In this document: in pieces, positions 44,717 to 52,425 of the stretch | Position numbering within the stretch: the first letter of the stretch is position 1 | Layout of the letters: each line of letters begins with the position of its first letter | Source: Chitinophagaceae bacterium | GTDB taxonomy: Bacteria > Bacteroidota > Bacteroidia > Chitinophagales > Chitinophagaceae | Assembly (NCBI GenBank): GCA_014379965.1 | Contig: JACMKU010000119.1 | Location: 1-59,195 of the forward strand | DNA length: 59,195 nucleotides | Reading direction: 5' to 3' | Notes under the pieces: model-generated | The model's database searches: none | What the model saw: the letters and a program-made list of their open reading frames with translations, nothing else | What the model was told of the DNA's origin: nothing | Made by a program: the position numbers and the translations under genes

Positions 44717-46378
44717 TTATTTTTTTGACAGGACCTCGACGAGCATCATCTTCCAGGTTTCCTGGTCTCGCTTTTCAGGGTTCATAAATTTGAGATCTAA
44801 CTTTGTAACACGGTAGTGTACGGCAGAGTATTCACGACCTGTCTGATAGCCTTCTTTTCTAAACTCCTCCAATGGACCCGGTTCGGTCAGCAGCCAAACA
44901 TTTCGCCCGGAAGCCAGGAGGGAATCGTGAAAGGGTTTGACGATAGAACCGGAATAGAATGTATATGAGGCGCTATAACTGTTGGGCCGCACATATACGT
45001 CAGCGGGATTCACATTGCCCTCGCCTAGTTTCGCAAGTTGCTTTCCCGCCTGGTACTTCAGGAGTTGCGGGTAGAAACTGCTGTTGAGCATAAAGAAGAC
45101 GAGCGCCATTGCGGACACACTGATCGCGACTGCCTTTTGGAGACGACTGAATGCAGTGCTCTTCATGAAGTAAAATACAATGGCTAGAAGAAAAACAGTC
45201 ACGATGATGATCCATACACTCTTTACAGGAAATGCCCAGGCATTGATGAAGATGCTTAGGAGTAATAGAAGAATAACCTGTACGAGTTGAATGGTGAGAA
45301 TGGTTTTTTCCGCCTTAATATTTCCTTGCCGCCTGATGATGAAAGCCGCGGTCATTACGGAGGCTGTTGGGAAAATCACATTCAGGTAATGGGGAAGTTT
45401 GAAGCCAGAGGCGGATACCAACAATGCCACGCAAAGAAATACGCCGGTAGTAGCCCACTCTTCCTTCCGAGTTGAAAAATGCCTGATTCGATTGACGATA
45501 GCCATATAGGCCAGTATACTCCATGGCGCAAAGGCCCATAGGAATGAATGGAAAAAGAAAAGGTAGTCGTTCTTCGCATCGCCCCCCATTTCACCGCTAA
45601 ACCTGGAGATGCTTTGATTGAAGAGAATAAAGCTCACCCCATCGATGTTATTTTTTCCCCGTACTACTTTTTCGGGGTGAAGGTTGTATTGCAAATAATA
45701 GGCATAGACGACGGGAGATATCAGTAGTGCAAAGAGAAAAATTAATACCAGCCACCGCCAGTTTAATAAAATTTTCCAATCCTTTCGATATGCGATATAG
45801 AAGAGGGTGGTAATGGCGGGGACGAACACAGCAATATGTCCTTTGGTTGAGAAGCCCAATGCTAATCCCAATGCTGCACCTGCTGCAGGCAACAATTTTC
45901 CCGTGTCGACGAAGGCAGTCAACTGCCATGTAGCAAAGGCAATGGATGTGGTAAGAATGGCATCCATGCGAACATCGTTGTTAGCGAGAATATAGGCGAA
46001 GGCAGAGGCAACGATTAAGGCAGCCAGTTTTCCCACTTCTTTACCGTATAACCTGACGCCAACTCTATAGACGGAAAAGGTGCCAAGGATGGTGAAAAGC
46101 AATGACGGTATTTTATAGGCAAAGCCTGTTACTCCGAATACCTTGAAGCTCATCGCTGCGAGCCAGAAGAGTAGGTGGGGCTTATCGAGGTAGTCGCCGC
46201 CCTGGTCGATAAGGCTTACATAATCACCAGTGAGATGCATACGAAGAGCAATGCTTGCATGATGCGCGGAGTCGTTGTCGACGAGTGGAACAAACAGGCC
46301 GATGATGTACACCAGTCCCAGGAGGGCGAAGAGAAATTTATATAGAGAATTAGGAAGGAATGGAATGGTCAAACGCAA
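44717..46378 (-). CDS. GT39/ArnT-like membrane glycosyltransferase
   Basis: This 553-residue protein has the ArnT/PMT arrangement: a first periplasmic loop with DNDSAHHASIALRMHLTGDYVS and the substrate motif DYLDKPHLLFWLAA, about twelve membrane helices, and a soluble C-terminal tail. The family transfers sugars such as aminoarabinose from undecaprenyl-phosphate to lipid A, or mannose to proteins. It is transcribed together with the GT22-like gene. The upstream end is 31 bases from arsC, which points the same way. Confidence 0.85.
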   Translation of the reverse strand: MRLTIPFLPNSLYKFLFALLGLVYIIGLFVPLVDNDSAHHASIALRMHLTGDYVSLIDQGGDYLDKPHLLFWLAAMSFKVFGVTGFAYKIPSLLFTILGTFSVYRVGVRLYGKEVGKLAALIVASAFAYILANNDVRMDAILTTSIAFATWQLTAFVDTGKLLPAAGAALGLALGFSTKGHIAVFVPAITTLFYIAYRKDWKILLNWRWLVLIFLFALLISPVVYAYYLQYNLHPEKVVRGKNNIDGVSFILFNQSISRFSGEMGGDAKNDYLFFFHSFLWAFAPWSILAYMAIVNRIRHFSTRKEEWATTGVFLCVALLVSASGFKLPHYLNVIFPTASVMTAAFIIRRQGNIKAEKTILTIQLVQVILLLLLSIFINAWAFPVKSVWIIIVTVFLLAIVFYFMKSTAFSRLQKAVAISVSAMALVFFMLNSSFYPQLLKYQAGKQLAKLGEGNVNPADVYVRPNSYSASYTFYSGSIVKPFHDSLLASGRNVWLLTEPGPLEEFRKEGYQTGREYSAVHYRVTKLDLKFMNPEKRDQETWKMMLVEVLSKK

Positions 46379-46409
46379 AAAGTTTGAGCAAAGTAACCGT
46401 GTTTTTAGG

Positions 46410-46802
46410 TCATAGCGAAACGAGCAGGTCTTTTACCTTATCCCTGATCATATCCCTCACCTCCCTGAATTCACTTTCATTCATATTACGAGGGTCTGGA
46501 ATCTGCCAATCGACGAATTGCTTTGACGGCATCCATGGACAGGCGTCTCCGCAACCCATGGTGATGACTACGTCGAACGGCGCGAAACGTTTTACATCCT
46601 CGAGTGATTTAGACGAATGCAGGGAAAGATCATAACCGAGTTCCTGCATGGCGGCGATTGCCTTTGGATTGATTACACCAGAGGGTCTTGATCCTGAACT
46701 ATAAGCCTCTACCTTATCACCCCCAAGCATTTTTGCAAATGCCTGGCTCATCTGAGAGCGATTGCTGTTTTCAATACAAACGAATAGCAGCTTCTTTTTC
46801 AT
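46410..46802 (-). CDS. arsC: Arsenate reductase, low-molecular-weight phosphatase type
   Basis: This 130-residue protein has the LMW tyrosine-phosphatase loop CIENSNRS (C9-x5-R15) and the resolving cysteines of arsenate reductases in TMGCGDACPW (C84, C88), plus the DPRN segment. It reduces arsenate to arsenite through a Cys relay recharged by thioredoxin or a similar thiol. It is the last gene of the ars group and is set off from the others by a word-repeat spacer of about 150 bases, so it might be expressed at a different level. Confidence 0.9.
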   Translation of the reverse strand: MKKKLLFVCIENSNRSQMSQAFAKMLGGDKVEAYSSGSRPSGVINPKAIAAMQELGYDLSLHSSKSLEDVKRFAPFDVVITMGCGDACPWMPSKQFVDWQIPDPRNMNESEFREVRDMIRDKVKDLLVSL

Positions 46803-46804
46803 GA

Positions 46805-46953
46805 ATTGATTGATTGAGTTGATTGAGTTGATTAGGTTGACTAAGTTGATTGGGTTGGTTGAGTTGACTAGGTTGAATGCTAATGTTTCTGCTTCGATCT
46901 GCTTGCTGAGTGTTCAAAGCCCAATCAACTTAGTCAACTTGATCAACCAATTC
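46805..46953. repeat. Word-repeat hairpin (GAGTTGATTGAGTTGATT/AATCAACTTAGTCAAC)
   Basis: The left arm (46805-46874) reiterates TTGATTGAG and TTGACTAGG words. The right arm (46920-46953) carries the complement. It shares words with 33909-34014 and sits between arsC and the Cys-pair peptide gene. Confidence 0.85.
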
Positions 46954-46961
46954 CAACGTTG

Positions 46962-47048
46962 CTAGCAACAACCCCACTCACCAACTCCACAACATTCGCT
47001 GCCGGTTGTGCAACAACCTCCTGGGTCTTTATGATCTACATTTTTCAT
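46962..47048 (-). CDS. 28-residue Cys-pair peptide in the ars cluster
   Basis: Reading the minus strand from ATG at 47048 gives 28 codons and TAG. The peptide has three Cys-Cys pairs (12-13, 19-20, 27-28), seven Gly and a short charged N-terminus (MKNVDHKDPGG). Support for translation: the bases upstream (AAAAAGTAAAGCC before ATGAA) almost match those before arsM (AAAAAGTATAGCC before ATGAA). It lies 36 bases after arsM, and the C-termini of ArsR and ArsM also end in Cys-Cys. It could bind arsenite or another soft metal. I recognise no family, and such a short frame could still be chance. Confidence 0.55.
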   Translation of the reverse strand: MKNVDHKDPGGCCTTGSECCGVGEWGCC

Positions 47049-47084
47049 GGCTTTACTTTTTATTGTTAATGAATATGAGACAAA

Positions 47085-47939
47085 TTAACAGCAACCGGCT
47101 CCAGGCTCGCAGCAGTTGCGGTCATCCTTTGCAGGCTTTTCCGCATATACGGTTATGCTCGTGATCCTGGTATTGCTTTCCTTAAATGTTTTGATTTCTT
47201 CGGGCGTGAAGTAGCTGGATAGAATGGAATCGGGTATCGTGATCGTCTTGTCTTTCTGTATGGTAATATTCTTGAAGCCCGCTTCCTCGATGATGCCGAG
47301 ATAGTCGTTCTTCTGGATGGCTCCAGAGACACAACCAGCGTATAATTCGGCCACACTCTGCCATTTTTCCGGCAGGCTACCCTCAAGTACTATGTCCGAG
47401 ATGGAGAAATGCGCACCCGGCTTCAGCACCCTGAAGATCTCGCCAAACACCTTGTGCTTGTTAGGTACGAGGTTCAGTACACAGTTGCTCACTACCACGT
47501 CCACCGCATTACCCACTATGGGAAGATCTTCGATGTCGCCGAGACGAAAGTCTACGTTGTCAAAAGCAAGCTTCGATGCATTCTCCCTGGCCTTGGTCAC
47601 CATGGCCTCTGTAAAGTCCACTCCAATCACCCGGCCACTTGAGCCTACATGCCTGCGTGCTACAAAGGCGTCGTTACCTGCGCCGCTTCCAAGGTCTACT
47701 ACAACGTCGCCCTCTTTCATCCTGGCGAACTCGGTGGGAAGTCCGCAGCCTAAACCAAGATCGGCATCCGGGTTGTACCCCTCGAGCTTGGAATAATCAT
47801 CGGACATGATGCTGTAAGTTTCATCGCCGCAGCATCCGGTGGAACCACAGCAGGAGGCCAGGTTTTGTTCGGGTGACTGGTTGGCGATCGCCGCATACTT
47901 TTCGCGGACTACCGATTTGATTTCTTCATTTGTATTCAT
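47085..47939 (-). CDS. arsM: Arsenite S-adenosylmethionine methyltransferase
   Basis: ATG at 47939 gives a 284-residue protein; the longer frame runs back into the arsR spacer. The SAM-binding motif is VVDLGSGAGNDAFVARR (81-97). The arsenite-binding Cys of ArsM are seen as C65 (GLGCGLP), C153 (VSNCVLNLV) and C203 (LYAGCVSGA). It methylates As(III) stepwise to volatile or less retained species. Additional Cys pairs are at 30-31, 36-37, 276-277 and the very end, 283-284. It follows arsR by 26 bases. Confidence 0.95.
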   Translation of the reverse strand: MNTNEEIKSVVREKYAAIANQSPEQNLASCCGSTGCCGDETYSIMSDDYSKLEGYNPDADLGLGCGLPTEFARMKEGDVVVDLGSGAGNDAFVARRHVGSSGRVIGVDFTEAMVTKARENASKLAFDNVDFRLGDIEDLPIVGNAVDVVVSNCVLNLVPNKHKVFGEIFRVLKPGAHFSISDIVLEGSLPEKWQSVAELYAGCVSGAIQKNDYLGIIEEAGFKNITIQKDKTITIPDSILSSYFTPEEIKTFKESNTRITSITVYAEKPAKDDRNCCEPGAGCC

Positions 47940-47965
47940 GGCTATACTTTTTTCGTTGGTGATAA

Positions 47966-48301
47966 TTAACAACACGCTTTTTCGTTCTTAGTCTTAAGAG
48001 TATCGAACAGGGAATTGAATTCCGTATTGAATTTTTCAAAAGCCTTCCAGTTGATGCAGTAGCAACTGCGGGGTCCGTCCACCGAACCGTCGATCAGCCC
48101 GGCATTCTTGAGTTCTTTTAAATGCTGGCTCACTGTACTCTGGGCGAGTGGGAGGATCTCTACAATCTCACCGCAGATACATTCGTTCTTCTTAGCCAGG
48201 ACGTTCAGTATGGAAATGCGTGCCGGGTGGCTGATTGCTTTTGCAAATGCGGCCAGCGACTGCTCTTTGTTACTGAATTCCTCCTTCTTATTAAATGCCA
48301 T
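47966..48301 (-). CDS. arsR: ArsR-family metalloregulator
   Basis: This 111-residue protein is a winged-helix repressor: ISHPARISILNVLAKKNECICGEIVEIL and LAQSTVSQHLKELKNAGLIDG cover the helix-turn-helix. Cys occur as C41-x-C43 at the sensor helix, C80-x-C82 (SCYC), and C110-C111 at the end. As(III) binding to such Cys would release DNA and induce the operon. It is the first gene of arsR-arsM-peptide-arsC. An imperfect palindrome overlapping the promoter lies just upstream. Confidence 0.93.
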   Translation of the reverse strand: MAFNKKEEFSNKEQSLAAFAKAISHPARISILNVLAKKNECICGEIVEILPLAQSTVSQHLKELKNAGLIDGSVDGPRSCYCINWKAFEKFNTEFNSLFDTLKTKNEKACC

Positions 48302-48322
48302 TTATCTTGTTTTTAATCTTAT

Positions 48323-48359
48323 ATCGCAAATATACGATTAACCATTTGGTGTTTCCAAA
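48323..48359 (-). promoter_or_regulatory. ars promoter and candidate ArsR operator
   Basis: On the minus strand TTTG (48359-48356) and TATATTTG (48334-48327) are separated by 21 bases, matching the Bacteroidota -33/-7 pattern. The -7 box lies within the imperfect palindrome ATCGCAAATATACGAT (48323-48338), a plausible ArsR operator, so repressor binding would block initiation. The arsR ATG is about 22 bases downstream. Confidence 0.65.
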
Positions 48360-48385
48360 TTAATTTTATGGGTAGTAGAGATTGA

Positions 48386-48467
48386 CCGCAGATTATCATG
48401 ATTGTTATGATTATCACAGATTTATTAGCTATCTGCGTTGAACATAATAATCATGATCATCTGCGGG
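48386..48467. repeat. Inverted repeat (CCGCAGAT...ATCTGCGG with ATCATGATT words)
   Basis: The left arm begins CCGCAGATTATCATGATTG and the right arm is its near complement ending in ATCATGATCATCTGCGG. It lies between arsR and the EamA exporter gene. Confidence 0.85.
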
Positions 48468-48482
48468 CCTTCTCTTCCCCTC

Positions 48483-49379
48483 CTAACTTCCAGACTTTCT
48501 AACTAACGAAATAATAATCCCGCTCATGATAATGCAGACTATTCCGGAAAGTGAGATGATATCCGGGAAGGCATCACCGAGTGCCATTCCTATAAATACG
48601 GAGAAGACGATGTTGGCATACCCTATTGCCGATACAATTCCCGCGCGGTCTGCGCCATATGCTTTCGTGACGAAGTATTGACCGAATAATGCAGCCAACC
48701 CCAGGGAGCAGACATAGACCCATTCCTTTCCTACTGGCCAGCGCCAATCGATAAAGAATACATCATCCGATGGTACGTTAAATGAATAGCGAATGATCAT
48801 GAAGATGAGGGGCACCAGGAACCCCGTCAATACAAAAGAAAGTACAATGATCCTCGTGTCGTAATAGCGGTTAAGCCTTCCTACCGTCAAATAAGCGATA
48901 GCCGATGTGATTCCTGAGAGCAAACCCGCTGCATGATAGTACCAGGGCAGGTGAACCGCCGGCTTGTATATCAGCAACATCCCCGTGAATCCAAGTAGCA
49001 GCGCCACCAATACGATATGCCCATTGTATTCTTTGAAAAGGATGAAAGAGAGCAGTGCAATGAAGATCGCCGATGTCAGGTTATAGGTCATAGCGGTTCC
49101 CAGTGGCAGATGCAGAATGCAATACAACAATGTGTATAGGGCAACTGTCCCCATCAGCCCCCTGAATATTAGCAAATGAAAGCGAGCTCCTTTATTCACT
49201 GGTGGCTTGATCACGAATCCAACCAGCAGCACTAGCAGCCCTACTGCGTTTCGGTAGAACACGAGTTGCCCCGCATTAAAACTTCCTTTCAACAATTTGG
49301 CGCAGCCACCCATCGTAGCGAAGCCTAGCGCCGCTAGTAGCATATAGAAAATTCCCCTGTAACGTTTATCTATCTGCAA
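48483..49379 (-). CDS. EamA/DMT family transporter
   Basis: This 298-residue protein has ten predicted membrane helices in two EamA halves (GRFYM-type start FYMLLAALGFATMGGCAKLLKG; second half YYHAAGLLSGITSAIAYLTVGRLNRYY). The family includes exporters and importers of amino acids, nucleosides and other metabolites, and substrate cannot be deduced. It lies 45 bases downstream of the aminotransferase gene on the same strand, so they may form a small operon. Confidence 0.87.
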   Translation of the reverse strand: MQIDKRYRGIFYMLLAALGFATMGGCAKLLKGSFNAGQLVFYRNAVGLLVLLVGFVIKPPVNKGARFHLLIFRGLMGTVALYTLLYCILHLPLGTAMTYNLTSAIFIALLSFILFKEYNGHIVLVALLLGFTGMLLIYKPAVHLPWYYHAAGLLSGITSAIAYLTVGRLNRYYDTRIIVLSFVLTGFLVPLIFMIIRYSFNVPSDDVFFIDWRWPVGKEWVYVCSLGLAALFGQYFVTKAYGADRAGIVSAIGYANIVFSVFIGMALGDAFPDIISLSGIVCIIMSGIIISLVRKSGS

Positions 49380-49423
49380 ACGCTGTGGATTTGAAGGTGT
49401 GTTTGTCTGGGTTCGTAACGGTA

Positions 49424-50584
49424 TCAGACTCTCATCAGCCGCTCTACAGCCATATCGAGTGATTCTTTCTTTTTAGAAAAACAGAAGCGCAGCACCTTAT
49501 CGTCTTTCCCGTTGTGGTAAAAGGCAGACACAGGTATTGAGGCCACGCCAAATTCTTTTGTAATGCGGATCGCCAGGTCTTTGTCGCTTTCATCGCTGAT
49601 TCGCTCATACGATCCGCAAATGAAATAGCTTCCATACGACTGGTGCATGGTGAATCGCGTCTGTTGCATTAGTTCCCTGAAATAGTCCTTCTTCTTCTGC
49701 ATGAAGGCGGCGAGGTTAAGATACTCGTCCTTATTTTTCAAAAACTCAGCTAACGCTACCTGCGTAGGAGTAAAGCAGGAGAAGGCGTTGAACTGGTGTA
49801 CTTTCCTGAACTCCTTTGTTAGCGGCGCTGGCGCTACGCAATAACCGAGCTTCCACCCGGTGCAGTTGTATGTCTTTCCGAAAGAAAAACAAACGAAACT
49901 GCGTTCGAGCAAGTCGGGATATCTAAGAATAGACTGATGCGGTATCTGGTCAAAGATGAGATGCTCATACACCTCATCGCTTACAATGAAAATATTAGTG
50001 CCTTCTACAATGGATCGCAGATGACTGATATCGTCGGGCCCGATTACGCTTCCTGTTGGATTGTGTGGCGAATTGATGAGTATGGCTTTCGTGCGGGGAT
50101 TAACCGCATTCTTCACGGCCACCCAATCTATCTTATATTCAGGGAATACAAGGTCGATGGTGATGGCTTTTGCTCCATTGATCTCCACATTTGGAATGTA
50201 GCTATCATAAGCGGGTTCGAATACGATCACCTCATCACCGGGATTGAGTATAGCGGTCAACGATGAATAAATGGCATATGTGCCGCCAGGTGTAATGGTA
50301 ATCTCGGTGTCTGGATTCACTTTCGCTTCGTATAGCAGTTCAATCTTCTCTGCAATAGACTCCCTCAGCGGAAGCCATCCAGGCATGGGTGGATACTGGT
50401 TGAAGTTATTTCGCATGGCGTCATTAACAAGCGAGATGAGGTCCGGGCTCATTGGGAAGTCTGGGAAGCCTTGTCCGAGGTTAACTGCCTTGTGTTCAGT
50501 TGCAAGGCCACTCATCACCGTAAATATGGTGGTCCCTACTGACGGAAGTTTCGAATTGATATTCACCAGCGGCTGTTTGATCAC
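49424..50584 (-). CDS. Class I aminotransferase (methionine/kynurenine aminotransferase type)
   Basis: This 386-residue fold-type I PLP enzyme has AVNLGQGFPDFPMS near the start, ITPGGTYAIYSSLTAILNPGDEVIVFEP, LINSPHNPTGSV, the Asp-Tyr segment IVSDEVYEHLIFD, and the Schiff-base Lys in CFSFGKTYNCTGWKLGYC. It fits the YbdL/kynurenine aminotransferase branch, which accepts methionine and glutamine. Its keto-amide products would be substrates of the omega-amidase encoded at 15954-16808. Confidence 0.88.
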   Translation of the reverse strand: MIKQPLVNINSKLPSVGTTIFTVMSGLATEHKAVNLGQGFPDFPMSPDLISLVNDAMRNNFNQYPPMPGWLPLRESIAEKIELLYEAKVNPDTEITITPGGTYAIYSSLTAILNPGDEVIVFEPAYDSYIPNVEINGAKAITIDLVFPEYKIDWVAVKNAVNPRTKAILINSPHNPTGSVIGPDDISHLRSIVEGTNIFIVSDEVYEHLIFDQIPHQSILRYPDLLERSFVCFSFGKTYNCTGWKLGYCVAPAPLTKEFRKVHQFNAFSCFTPTQVALAEFLKNKDEYLNLAAFMQKKKDYFRELMQQTRFTMHQSYGSYFICGSYERISDESDKDLAIRITKEFGVASIPVSAFYHNGKDDKVLRFCFSKKKESLDMAVERLMRV

Positions 50585-50681
50585 GATTAAAAACGTAAAA
50601 ATACCGCATAAAACTTATAAGGATCCCGCTTTGGCAGGCTGCAAAGAATTTATATTTTTATTCCCCCAATCCTCCTTTCTC

Positions 50682-51167
50682 ATGAAAAGAATATGCGTAT
50701 TCCTATTATTGACATTGGCCCTTTCCTGTAAGAAGGATAAGGATCGATGCTGGCAGGTCTACGATATGCTCGGTAATGACATGGGTGTAATCTGCGGAAA
50801 GACGGAGGCGGAGGTCCAAACTTTGTATGGTCCATTCTACGATAGAGTCGGGGCCGAGAAGTATTGTTGGAAGATCACCTACTCGAACGGCACCATTAGT
50901 TACCCCGAGAATATGACCGAGAAGATGATTAGTCTCTGGTTCTCCGCGAACGCCACGTCGACGCAGAAAATTGACTGCGGCTTTTGTGAAAGGTGGTTAA
51001 CAAGGGAGAAATCGGTTGTGAAGTTATCAGGTCAATTTATGTACAGTCAAGCCAGGAGCCAGGATTATTGTGGTGATACCTGTGCGACACTTTTCCCCGG
51101 ACGAAGTATTTTATTAAGAGAAACACCAGATTCTCTCATCTACCACGAGTTCATACAAGAACACTAA
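50682..51167 (+). CDS. Small Cys-rich lipoprotein of unknown function
   Basis: ATG at 50682 opens a lipoprotein signal (MKRICVFLLLTLALSCKKDKD, lipidation at Cys16). The mature part of about 145 residues has roughly six further Cys, including CGFCERW and YCGDTC, and no family I recognise. The frame continues upstream to 50271, but that part is antisense to the aminotransferase gene and is not coding. It is convergent with the YjbR-like gene, six bases away. Confidence 0.75.
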   Translation: MKRICVFLLLTLALSCKKDKDRCWQVYDMLGNDMGVICGKTEAEVQTLYGPFYDRVGAEKYCWKITYSNGTISYPENMTEKMISLWFSANATSTQKIDCGFCERWLTREKSVVKLSGQFMYSQARSQDYCGDTCATLFPGRSILLRETPDSLIYHEFIQEH

Positions 51168-51173
51168 CGAAGA

Positions 51174-51512
51174 TTACTTCTTTCCTTTCTTCGGAACTCC
51201 TCTCACCAGGTCATAGGAGAGATCGATCCACTCTTTTAGTTGTTTGTCGGGTACAGACCCGTCCACAATGACCGTGTTCCAGTGTTTCTTATTCATGTGG
51301 TATCCAGGCAATACACTTGAATACTGTTCTCTTAATTCAACAGCCATCGCCGGATCACATTTCACATTGAAGCTAAGTTGCTCCTCGTCCAGACCTACCA
51401 AAAGAAACATTTTACCACCCACCTTGAAGACAAGCGTATCCGGCCCGAATGGAAGCGTTTCTTCCGCATTGGGCTTATTAAGGCAGTAGTCACGAAGTGA
51501 TTCGATGTTCAT
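51174..51512 (-). CDS. MmcQ/YjbR family protein
   Basis: This 112-residue protein has the CyaY-like fold motifs of the family: LRDYCLNKPNAEETLPFGPDTLVFKVGGKMFLLVGLDEE, FNVKCDP, PGYHMNKKHWNTVIVDGSVPDKQLKEWIDLSYDLV. Members are often labelled DNA-binding, but the function is not established. A word-repeat spacer separates it from the upstream exonuclease gene. Confidence 0.88.
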   Translation of the reverse strand: MNIESLRDYCLNKPNAEETLPFGPDTLVFKVGGKMFLLVGLDEEQLSFNVKCDPAMAVELREQYSSVLPGYHMNKKHWNTVIVDGSVPDKQLKEWIDLSYDLVRGVPKKGKK

Positions 51513-51555
51513 GAAGGTGAGTTACGGGTTATGAGTCGTCATGCGTTTAACTTGA

Positions 51556-51611
51556 CTATTGGCCATTGGTTGTTGCCTATTGCCTATTGCCAATTGCTTA
51601 TTGCCTATTGC
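51556..51611. repeat. Word repeat (TTGCCTA/CAATTGG)
   Basis: Reiterated TTGCCTA words with CCATTGG and CCAATTG, as at 14299-14362. It ends at the stop codon of the exonuclease gene. Confidence 0.8.
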
Positions 51612-52343
51612 TCACTGCCCCCGATCCTTAATCTCAATGCTTTCTTCCCTAATCGTCGGCTCACCCTGCATCCGCAGAAACACCTGGGCCACGGTTATCA
51701 CATCCTTCTGGCAGTAAGTAACTATGCGGCTGATATCTTTTTCCTTCCAATACACTTCCCATACGCGACTACCGTCGATATCATCCTTGGGTGTGGGAAT
51801 GCCTAATGTACAGGCCAAGAGGTTGAGTGAAGTATAATTCTTGAAGTCGCCGAATTTCCACAGCTCCATGGTGTCCAGGTGGCCTACTTCCCATGGTTTT
51901 TTCCCAGCCACATTTAACAACGCTGGGATGGGGAGGGAGTTGATGATCATCCTGCGACATAGATAGGGGAAGTCAAACTCCTTTCCGTTATGCGCGCAAA
52001 GAAATTTTGGCTCTCCCGATGACCATTTGTTGAGCATCGTTGAAAATTCATGGAGCAACAGTTTCTCATTATCCCCGGCGAAAGATTTTAGTGTCATTCT
52101 CTTCGAGTCGCCACTTCCCATAATCACCCCACAGCTGATGCAGATGATCTTACCAAACTCGGCATAGATCCCAGCCCTGGGATAGATTGATTCCTTGGTC
52201 TCCGTCTCATGATACTTCAATAGCGATGCTGACTTCAACGTCCATAGATCTTTCCATTCTTCAGGAAGAGAGCCGAAGTCGGAATGCTGCGGCACCGTTT
52301 CGATGTCAAGAAACATGATATTGTTCAGCGGATACTGAGGCAT
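51612..52343 (-). CDS. DEDD-type 3'-5' exonuclease (PolB-like)
   Basis: This 243-residue protein has the DEDD exonuclease motifs: Exo I FLDIETVP, Exo II CAHNGKEFDFPYLCRRM, and Exo III YCQKDVITVAQVFL. It corresponds to the predicted stand-alone exonuclease domain related to family B polymerases, common in Bacteroidota. It probably trims single-stranded DNA or RNA ends, but the biological role is unknown. manC lies upstream on the same strand, 82 bases away. Confidence 0.87.
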   Translation of the reverse strand: MPQYPLNNIMFLDIETVPQHSDFGSLPEEWKDLWTLKSASLLKYHETETKESIYPRAGIYAEFGKIICISCGVIMGSGDSKRMTLKSFAGDNEKLLLHEFSTMLNKWSSGEPKFLCAHNGKEFDFPYLCRRMIINSLPIPALLNVAGKKPWEVGHLDTMELWKFGDFKNYTSLNLLACTLGIPTPKDDIDGSRVWEVYWKEKDISRIVTYCQKDVITVAQVFLRMQGEPTIREESIEIKDRGQ

Positions 52344-52425
52344 GACGCTAATTTATTCAAATGTAGAGCTCGGGACCAGGGGAGAAAGGGAATAAAACTC
52401 TGTCAGTAGTTTTTATCCACGCCCG

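Noticed and set aside
50271..50681. N-terminal extension of the small lipoprotein frame to 298 codons
   Set aside because: The extension is antisense to the conserved aminotransferase gene, and a proper lipoprotein signal starts at 50682.
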